A stretch of DNA of 5,572 bases, from the NCBI GenBank assembly GCA_964503475.1, contig CAZCZU010000075.1, positions 1 through 5,572 on the forward strand, written 5' to 3'. The notes under the pieces were generated by a model that was not told the DNA's origin, did not search any database, and saw nothing but the letters and a program-made list of their open reading frames with translations. This document shows, piece by piece, positions 1-4,191 of this stretch; position 1 is the stretch's first letter; every line of letters starts with the position of its first letter. Position numbers and translations under genes: made by a program. This DNA is from CAZCZU01 sp964503475. Its GTDB lineage: Bacteria; Pseudomonadota; Zetaproteobacteria; Mariprofundales; Mariprofundaceae.

Positions 1-93
1 GAGAATACCATTCTCGCCAAGAAGATCCTCGGGCTTTTTATAATCTGATAGCAGATCATCGATCAGGTCTGGGGGTAGTTTTGAAACGGTCAT
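1..93 (-). CDS. IS256-family (mutator-type) transposase, N-terminal fragment cut by the window edge
   Basis: Only the first 31 codons are in the window; the gene continues past the left edge. The translation begins MTVSKLPPDLIDDLLSDY and goes on with KKPEDLLGENGIL. A '(D/E)LL..YK.PEDLLGE.G(I/L)L' stretch is the typical start of IS256/mutator-type DDE transposases, which cut and rejoin DNA at the ends of their own element. The ATG at 91-93 is preceded by a strong AAGGAG-type ribosome binding site at about 97-106, and an IS256-like terminal repeat lies about 45 bases upstream. The catalytic DDE residues are outside the window, so whether the enzyme is intact cannot be judged. The family call rests on a short but distinctive N-terminus together with the repeat. 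Confidence 0.85.
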   Translation of the reverse strand, partial: MTVSKLPPDLIDDLLSDYKKPEDLLGENGIL

Positions 94-111
94 ACTCTCT
101 CCTTTGAGTAA

Positions 112-127
112 GACGGAATAATCCGTC
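112..127. other. Small hairpin in the transposase leader
   Basis: GACGGA (112-117) pairs perfectly with TCCGTC (122-127) around a four-base ATAA loop. It lies between the terminal repeat and the transposase ribosome binding site and overlaps the proposed -10 box. It could fold in a transcript entering from outside the element, but there is no direct evidence of function. Confidence 0.35.
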
Positions 128-146
128 AAGTTAACCGTTTACACAA
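118..146 (-). promoter_or_regulatory. Possible transposase promoter partly inside the terminal repeat
   Basis: On the minus strand, TTGTGT (141-146) lies 17 bases from GATTAT (118-123). This is a 3/6 match to a sigma-70 -35 box and a 4/6 match to a -10 box, placed shortly upstream of the transposase ribosome binding site. IS elements often carry the -35 in the terminal repeat. The boxes are weak and the call rests on position more than on sequence. Confidence 0.3.
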
Positions 147-162
147 AATTCAGGACACCCTC
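135..162. repeat. Terminal inverted repeat of the IS256-like element (one end)
   Basis: Read outward-in on the minus strand, the end begins GAGGGTGTCCTGAATTTTGT and continues with GTAAACGG. This resembles the G-rich start plus 'TTTTGTGTAAA' block common at IS256-family ends. It lies just upstream of the transposase start, as expected for the left end of such an element. The exact outer boundary (160 or 162) is uncertain because the partner repeat is outside the window. IS256-family elements usually create 8-9 bp target duplications, so the bases from 163 (ATGTATCA) are the candidate duplication. The other copy is not visible. Confidence 0.75.
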
Positions 163-200
163 ATGTATCAAATGTTCCGAGTTTCGTTCTGCTGCTGTAG

Positions 201-386
201 AATGAGTGCCCGTCATGCGGTGACGGTTTCATCCCGAGGCACCTGAAGATTTCCGGGGATGTGAGCATGGACTACGCCCTGCGCGCCATGAAGACGCGCA
301 GGCCGGAAGCCCAATCCCGCGCGGATGCATATCTGGACCGGCTCAAGACCGGGTTTTTCGCGCGGGGCAGGGAAAGCAGGCGATGA
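201..386 (+). pseudogene. trbC: TrbC-like conjugation protein, C-terminal remnant
   Basis: The reading frame is open from 201 (a stop lies just before it at 198) to the TGA at 384-386. It ends with HLKISGDVSMDYALRAMK followed by TRRPEAQSRADAYLDRLK. From memory, the end of F-plasmid TrbC, a periplasmic thioredoxin-like pilus assembly protein, has the same layout: a 'YDIIRGNL..GQALE' strand and helix, then a short charged helix. No start codon with a ribosome binding site opens the frame, and the core of TrbC is missing. An IS256-like repeat ends 38 bases upstream, which suggests the IS interrupted or deleted the 5' part. The last codons overlap the next gene as ATGA, matching the trbC-traN order of F-type transfer operons. 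Similarity is short; the neighbour strengthens the call. Confidence 0.5.
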
Positions 387-771
387 GCCATCTGAATGGT
401 CGGGGGAAAATGCCCATCTCCGGATGGGCGATCATCGGCTTGGTCTGCGCGCTCATGGCATGGCTGATGGCCAGCGCCCATGCCGGACCTTTCCAGGACG
501 CGCAGGCATTTGGGCATGCGCAGATGAACAGGGCGACATCATCCGCACGAGCGCAGCCGACAAACGCCAGCGTGCCCGGCTTCAGTACGGCCAATCCATC
601 GCAGACATCCCTCTACGGCAACCCCGCCGCGCTCTCCAATGCCGGAAGCACGGCCGTGACGTCGGATAAAACCGGCGCGGGCGTATTTATTCAGCATTCG
701 GCCGCAATGCCCCCCAGTTCAACATCACCGCAAAGGATCCTCTAAACTGGGTGTTTGAGCCATCGGCGTGA
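383..771 (+). pseudogene. traN: TraN-like mating-pair stabilisation protein, N-terminal remnant with frameshift
   Basis: TraN is an outer-membrane adhesin that stabilises contact between mating cells in F-type conjugation; full-length proteins have several hundred residues and many cysteines. Here the frame from the ATG at 383 gives a hydrophobic signal peptide (about residues 11-34, probable cleavage after ASAHA), then FQDAQAFGHAQMN and SVPGFSTANPSQTSLYGN. The latter matches the remembered F TraN segment 'SIPGYNANPDETKYYGG'. The frame stops at 743-745, but moving one frame at the C tract 710-715 gives QFNITAKDPLNW and a stop at 769-771. The TraN N-terminal region often has a 'PQF.I' stretch here, so a one-base loss is likely. 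The rest, including the cysteine-rich body, is absent. The ATG overlaps the stop of the trbC remnant, which shows former translational coupling. Confidence 0.6.
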
Positions 772-837
772 GCAACGGATGATACAGCGCTGTCTCTGAT
801 GCTGTTGCTGATCTGCTTCTAATATTGGCGCAGCGAT
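772..837. other. Short non-coding junction between conjugation relic and core genes
   Basis: No gene, RNA or clear repeat is visible here. The stretch joins the end of the broken traN frame to the ilvC terminator. The deletion or integration join that removed the rest of the transfer genes should lie between about 740 and 837, but its exact position is not evident from the sequence. Confidence 0.4.
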
Positions 838-864
838 AAAAAAGGAGGCCCGAACGGGCCTCCT
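838..864 (-). terminator. Rho-independent terminator of ilvC
   Basis: A 10 bp perfect stem, AGGAGGCCCG (843-852) with CGGGCCTCCT (855-864), is followed on the minus strand by a run of six T (838-843). It begins about 30 bases after the ilvC stop. The T run is only on the minus-strand exit side, so it terminates ilvC transcription rather than transcription from the left. Confidence 0.9.
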
Positions 865-895
865 GTTGCTTGCTGGTTTGAATGCGTCGGAACAA

Positions 896-1912
896 TCAGT
901 TCTTCGATTTGTCCACGATCTTTTTGATCCACGGCATCATGCCGCGCAGCTTGGCGCCGGTCTGCTCGATCGGGTGGGCTGCGTTGAGACGACGCTGGGC
1001 GGTCATCGACGGGTAGTTCGTTGCGCCTTCGAGGATGAACTGCTTGGCGTATTCGCCGGTCTGGATGTTGTGCAGCGCCTCGCGCATCGCCTTGCGCGAC
1101 TCCTCGTTGATCACCTTCGGGCCGGTTACATACTCGCCGTACTCGGCATTGTTCGAGATCGAGTAGTTCATGTTGGCGATGCCGCCCTCATACATCAGAT
1201 CGACAATCAGCTTCAGCTCATGCAGGCACTCGAAATAGGCCATCTCCGGCGCATAGCCGGCCTCGGTCAGCGTTTCAAAGCCGGCCTTGACCAGTTCTAC
1301 AGCACCGCCGCAGAGCACAGCCTGTTCGCCGAACAGGTCGGTTTCGGTCTCGTCCTTGAAGGTCGTCTCGATAATGCCGGTACGGCCGCCGCCGATCGCC
1401 GATGCGTAGGAGAGGGCGATATCCTTGGCCTTGCCGCTGGCGTCCTGGAACACCGCGATCAGGTCCGGAATGCCGCCGCCGTTGACGAACTCGTTGCGCA
1501 CCGTGTGGCCCGGCGCCTTCGGCGCGATCATGATGACGTCGAGATCGGCGCGCGGGACGATTTGGTTGTAGTGGATGGCGAAGCCGTGCGCGAAGGCCAG
1601 CGTTGCGCCCTGCTTCAGATTCGGCTCCAGCTCGTTCTTGTACAGGTCGGACTGGAACTCGTCCGGAGTCAGCACCATGACCAGATCAGCGCCGGCAACC
1701 GCTTCAGCGACGCCGCTGACTTTCAGGCCGGAGGCCTCCGCCTTGGCAACCGAGGACGAACCTACGCGCAGACCGACGGTCACATCAACGCCGGAGTCCT
1801 TCAGGTTGTTGGCGTGGGCATGGCCCTGCGAGCCGTAGCCGATGACTGCGACTTTGGTGTTCTGGATAATCGAAAGATCAGCATCCTTGTCGTAATAGAC
1901 ATTTAGAGCCAT
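896..1912 (-). CDS. ilvC: Ketol-acid reductoisomerase, class I (NADP+)
   Basis: This is the cytoplasmic enzyme that converts 2-acetolactate or 2-aceto-2-hydroxybutyrate, with NADPH and Mg2+, into the dihydroxy acids leading to valine, leucine and isoleucine. The 338-residue length fits the short class I form. The N-terminal Rossmann domain has GYGSQGHAHA at residues 25-34 and an R49/S52/S54 loop typical of NADPH use. H109 and K132 are in place. The C-terminal knotted helical domain carries the metal ligands D192 and E196 in DETETDLFGEQ, E228 and E232 in FECLHELK, and S253 in NYSISNN. I chose the start MALNVYYDKD because AGGAGA lies six bases upstream (1919-1924); an in-frame ATG six codons earlier lacks this spacing. 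No ilvB or ilvN is adjacent in the window. The gene follows argB after about 117 bases and ends at a strong terminator. It appears intact. Confidence 0.98.
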   Translation of the reverse strand: MALNVYYDKDADLSIIQNTKVAVIGYGSQGHAHANNLKDSGVDVTVGLRVGSSSVAKAEASGLKVSGVAEAVAGADLVMVLTPDEFQSDLYKNELEPNLKQGATLAFAHGFAIHYNQIVPRADLDVIMIAPKAPGHTVRNEFVNGGGIPDLIAVFQDASGKAKDIALSYASAIGGGRTGIIETTFKDETETDLFGEQAVLCGGAVELVKAGFETLTEAGYAPEMAYFECLHELKLIVDLMYEGGIANMNYSISNNAEYGEYVTGPKVINEESRKAMREALHNIQTGEYAKQFILEGATNYPSMTAQRRLNAAHPIEQTGAKLRGMMPWIKKIVDKSKN

Positions 1913-1965
1913 GGTGTTTCTCCTGTACATTAATTTGATTCGTTCGAAATTGAAGGGGGGCGCAG

Positions 1966-1992
1966 CATATACGCTCCGCTGCCAAAGTTCAC
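1966..1992 (-). promoter_or_regulatory. Weak candidate promoter for ilvC
   Basis: In the 117-base gap between argB and ilvC, the minus strand has GTGAAC (1987-1992) and TATATG (1966-1971) with a 15-base spacer. That spacing is short for sigma-70. No clear terminator separates argB from ilvC, so ilvC may also be read from the argB transcript. I see no convincing leader peptide or attenuator. Confidence 0.25.
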
Positions 1993-2029
1993 CTGTTTGA
2001 TTGCAGCTGCTTTCAGCGCGATGCCGCGG

Positions 2030-2917
2030 CTACGCGTTGCTGAAAACGGTGCCGATGCCTTCGTCGGTGAGGATCTCGAGCAGCAACGCATGCGGTACAC
2101 GCCCATCAATGATATGAGCCTGACTGACGCCGGCTGCGACCGTGTCGAGGCAGCACTGCACTTTCGGGATCATGCCGCCGGCGATGACGCCGTCATCGAT
2201 CATCGCGCGGGCCGCCTGCGGACTCAGCTGCGAGCAGAGCTGTTTTTCCGCATCGAGAACGCCGGCGACATCGGTCAGCAGGATCAACTTGGCCGCGCCG
2301 AGAGCCGCGGCAATCGCGCCGGCGACCAGGTCGGCATTGATATTGTAGCTCAGCCCCTCGGCCTTGTGGAAGCCGACCGGCGCGATGACCGGCACGAAGC
2401 GGTCATCCTCGAGCACCGTCAGGATCTCGGTGTTGATCGCATGCACGCGGCCGACATGGCCGAGATCGATGATCTCCGGCACGTCGAGTTCCGGCGCGCT
2501 CTTCTCGATCTTCATCTTGCGCGCGCAGATCAGGCCTCCGTCCTTACCGGAGAGACCGACCGCCTTGCCACCGGCCTTGTTGATATTGCCGACAATCTCC
2601 TTGTTGACGAGACCGGCCAGCACCATTTCGACGACATCCATCGTTTCGGAGTCGGTGACGCGCATGCCGTTGATGAACTTCGCCTCCTTGCCGATTCTGG
2701 CCAAGTGTTTGCCGATCTGCGGGCCGCCGCCGTGCACGACGACCGGATTGATGCCGACCTGTTTGAGCAGCGTGATATCGGTGGCGAAACTGGCCTTCAG
2801 CTGCTCCTCGACCATTGCGTTGCCGCCGTATTTGATGACGATGGTCTGGTTGGCGAAGCGCTGCAGATAGGGCAGCGCCTCGACCAGCGTACCGGCGCGG
2901 GCAACAGAGTGTTTCAT
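2030..2917 (-). CDS. argB: N-acetylglutamate kinase
   Basis: This cytoplasmic enzyme phosphorylates N-acetyl-L-glutamate with ATP, the second step of arginine synthesis. The 295-residue amino acid kinase fold shows KYGGNAM with K29, the VVHGGGPQI glycine loop (59-68), GMRVTD (84-89), the NINAD segment with catalytic D196, LLTDVAGVLD (213-222), and K252 in GGMIPK. About 20 residues (LVEALPYLQRFANQ) precede the first strand. Such an N-terminal helix is characteristic of hexameric, arginine-inhibited kinases as in Pseudomonas and Thermotoga, and is absent from the shorter E. coli enzyme, so feedback inhibition by arginine is inferred. I chose the ATG at 2915-2917 because conserved sequence starts there. 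It overlaps the stop of the upstream membrane-protein gene as ATGA, with a GAGG-type site inside that gene, so translation is probably coupled. The gene is intact. Confidence 0.97.
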   Translation of the reverse strand: MKHSVARAGTLVEALPYLQRFANQTIVIKYGGNAMVEEQLKASFATDITLLKQVGINPVVVHGGGPQIGKHLARIGKEAKFINGMRVTDSETMDVVEMVLAGLVNKEIVGNINKAGGKAVGLSGKDGGLICARKMKIEKSAPELDVPEIIDLGHVGRVHAINTEILTVLEDDRFVPVIAPVGFHKAEGLSYNINADLVAGAIAAALGAAKLILLTDVAGVLDAEKQLCSQLSPQAARAMIDDGVIAGGMIPKVQCCLDTVAAGVSQAHIIDGRVPHALLLEILTDEGIGTVFSNA

Positions 2918-3432
2918 TTGTCCGCCTCGGCCAGCGGTACGGTCTTGCGCTGGTGGGCCGGTTCGCAATCGAGCAGCACCGACCAGAGCCATGACAGGCC
3001 GCAGATTGTCAGCGTAATGCCGAGGCTCAGGAACAGGCGCGAATCGTTCGGGTCATGCAGTTGCTGGCCGAGCGGGATGAATACGATCAGTCCGATCGCC
3101 AGTACGCCGATGCGGGTCCACACGACGCTCTGGCGGAACAGCACGCCGGCTGCGCCCGGCACCGACATCAGCGCATAGAGCATGATCACAATCCAGTGGT
3201 TCTCGCCGTTGACCGATGTCAGCCGCGTCCAGACGCCGTTGCTGCTGCCGCTCAGGCGCAGCTCGATGATCGCGGCGATGACAATCACGGCTGCCGAGCT
3301 GGCGCCCCAAAGCAGCCAGCCGATCCACGGTTTGTGGCGGACGACATGGTTGGTCCAGACGCCATTGCCGATCACATACATCAGCGCTGCGAAGGTCATG
3401 CCCCACGGGGCGAGTGTGAATTCAATCTGCAT
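2914..3432 (-). CDS. Unrecognised five-helix inner-membrane protein upstream of argB
   Basis: I do not recognise the family. The 172 residues contain about five hydrophobic segments: 10-26, 36-58, 79-99, 105-122 and 132-154. Loops are short and the tail is charged (CEPAHQRKTVPLAEADK). There are no obvious catalytic motifs; tryptophans cluster at the membrane edges, and the loop between helices 2 and 3 (SGSSNGVWTRLTSVNGENH) is polar. The ATG at 3430-3432 has AAAAGG about seven bases upstream; a later ATG at residue 12 would shorten the first helix. The stop overlaps the argB start as ATGA, so both proteins are probably made from one message. The coupling alone does not show a role in arginine metabolism. 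It is a confident gene with unknown function. Confidence 0.85.
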   Translation of the reverse strand: MQIEFTLAPWGMTFAALMYVIGNGVWTNHVVRHKPWIGWLLWGASSAAVIVIAAIIELRLSGSSNGVWTRLTSVNGENHWIVIMLYALMSVPGAAGVLFRQSVVWTRIGVLAIGLIVFIPLGQQLHDPNDSRLFLSLGITLTICGLSWLWSVLLDCEPAHQRKTVPLAEADK

Positions 3433-3504
3433 AATCCAACCTTTTGATTCGGGAATGCGGCAAGCCTAACGGGGTCGGTCGCCGAAATCACGCAACGGCG
3501 GATG

Positions 3505-3540
3505 AAAAAAGAACAGGGCGCCCCCGACGGGACGCCCTGT
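3505..3540 (-). terminator. Rho-independent terminator after the small secreted protein gene
   Basis: ACAGGGCG (3513-3520) pairs with CGCCCTGT (3533-3540), and further inner C/G pairing is possible in the 12-base loop. On the minus strand the stem is followed by TTCTTTTTT. It lies about 20 bases past the stop of the upstream minus-strand gene and separates it from the membrane protein-argB unit. Confidence 0.85.
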
Positions 3541-3561
3541 GTGCCGGATGGCGGGCGGGAT

Positions 3562-3849
3562 TCAGTGCTGCGGCGCGGATACGCTGTTTTTGACGCTCTG
3601 CCAGCCGCGGCCAAGCTGTGCGCCGGTCCATGCGGCGCTGTCGGATGCGATTTCGCGGGTGGCTTGCCACCCCTGTTTCGATTTTTCCACGCTCCATTCG
3701 AATACGGCGGTCGCGCCGTGGCGGGTTTTGTCCCACAGTCCCTGTTCGTGCGATATTTTCCGTTCTGCGGCCGTGGCCGGCGCGGTGATGCTCAGCAGCG
3801 CGAACAGCGACAGCGTGATGACCAGCAGTGTTTTGATTGATCTCTCCAT
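3562..3849 (-). CDS. Small secreted protein with 22-residue tryptophan repeats, function unknown
   Basis: I do not recognise a named family. The first 27 residues form a Sec signal peptide: MERSIK, a hydrophobic core (TLLVITLSLFALLSI) and an APATA cleavage box, so the mature protein of about 68 residues should be periplasmic or exported. Tryptophans fall at 39, 52, 61, 74 and 83, spaced 13, 9, 13 and 9, which defines a 22-residue period (two 11-residue units). The two units align as LWDKTRHGATAVFEW and GWQATREIASDSAAW, then a partial GWQSVKNS. Eleven-residue periods with aromatic residues suit long amphipathic helices that lie on membranes or bundle together; this is inference. There are no cysteines. 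The start is supported by a strong AAGGAGGT site six bases upstream. A terminator follows. The gene lies 81 bases after the GIY-YIG gene and may be co-transcribed or separately expressed. Confidence 0.85.
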   Translation of the reverse strand: MERSIKTLLVITLSLFALLSITAPATAAERKISHEQGLWDKTRHGATAVFEWSVEKSKQGWQATREIASDSAAWTGAQLGRGWQSVKNSVSAPQH

Positions 3850-3930
3850 GATCGTACCTCCTTGGCTTGTCGAAGTGCATACAAGCGCAGCGGCAGCGGC
3901 GGGGCAGTGGCCGGCGTCACAAAAGCGCGT

Positions 3931-4191
3931 TCAGCCGGCGATCATCGCCTCCTTGGCGGCCCGGGAGAGCTGCTTGATCCGATATTCGGCCTTCAGCGCC
4001 TCGGCGCGCGAACCGATCTGCTGCCGGTAGACCAGTGCGAGCGGCCCCTTGCCGCGCAGATATTTTGCGCCGCGCCCGGCCTGATGTTCGGCGAAACGAC
4101 GTTCGACATCGGTGCTGATGCCGGTGTAGAGGTGGCCGTTGCGGCAGCGTACCAGATAAACCGACCAGACCGCTTCCGCATCAGCCGGCAA
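3931..4191 (-). CDS. GIY-YIG superfamily protein, YhbQ/UPF0213 type
   Basis: The protein is one small GIY-YIG nuclease domain. It begins WSVYLVRCRNGHLYTGIS (VYL and YTG in the places of GIY and YIG), followed by the conserved arginine in DVERRFAEH (R31/R32) and the conserved glutamate E69 in KAEYRIKQLS. The block GAKYLRGKGPLALVY is typical of the YhbQ group. E. coli YhbQ is a small DNA-acting protein of this group; the cellular role of this copy is unknown. I chose TTG at 4189-4191, giving 86 residues, because GAGGAG lies seven bases upstream and the domain begins eight residues later. An ATG at 4246-4248 would add 19 basic, unconserved residues (105 in total) and a longer overlap. With the TTG start the gene overlaps the last 11 bases of yheS, so the two are probably translated together. 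Confidence 0.9.
   Translation of the reverse strand: MPADAEAVWSVYLVRCRNGHLYTGISTDVERRFAEHQAGRGAKYLRGKGPLALVYRQQIGSRAEALKAEYRIKQLSRAAKEAMIAG

Noticed and set aside
343..594. Minus-strand frames opposite the traN remnant
   Set aside because: They have no ribosome binding site or recognisable motif, and the plus strand carries the meaningful similarity.
325..669. Alternative plus-strand frame of 114 codons across the trbC-traN remnant
   Set aside because: It lacks the signal peptide and TraN-like motifs, which are in the frame starting at 383, and reads as a shifted frame of the same region.
866..1906. Long plus-strand open frame (346 codons) opposite ilvC
   Set aside because: It mirrors the ilvC codons on the other strand, is rich in R/D/L/V composition typical of antisense frames in GC-rich genes, has no recognised domain and starts inside the terminator stem region.
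1913..2029. Riboswitch or leader-peptide attenuator before ilvC
   Set aside because: The gap is short, and no branched-chain-codon-rich peptide or alternative hairpins with a T run are visible.
1997..3178. Long plus-strand open frame (393 codons) opposite argB and the membrane protein gene
   Set aside because: It spans two clear minus-strand genes and their overlap, shows no family resemblance and has antisense-type composition.
3433..3504. Promoter for the membrane protein-argB unit
   Set aside because: A promoter is expected here after the upstream terminator, but no pair of boxes with good spacing stands out, so none is annotated.
3850..3930. Possible promoter or terminator between the GIY-YIG gene and the small secreted protein gene
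   Set aside because: Only weak boxes (for example TTGTAT near the gene) and two GCCGGC words are seen; neither makes a convincing promoter or a terminator with a T run.
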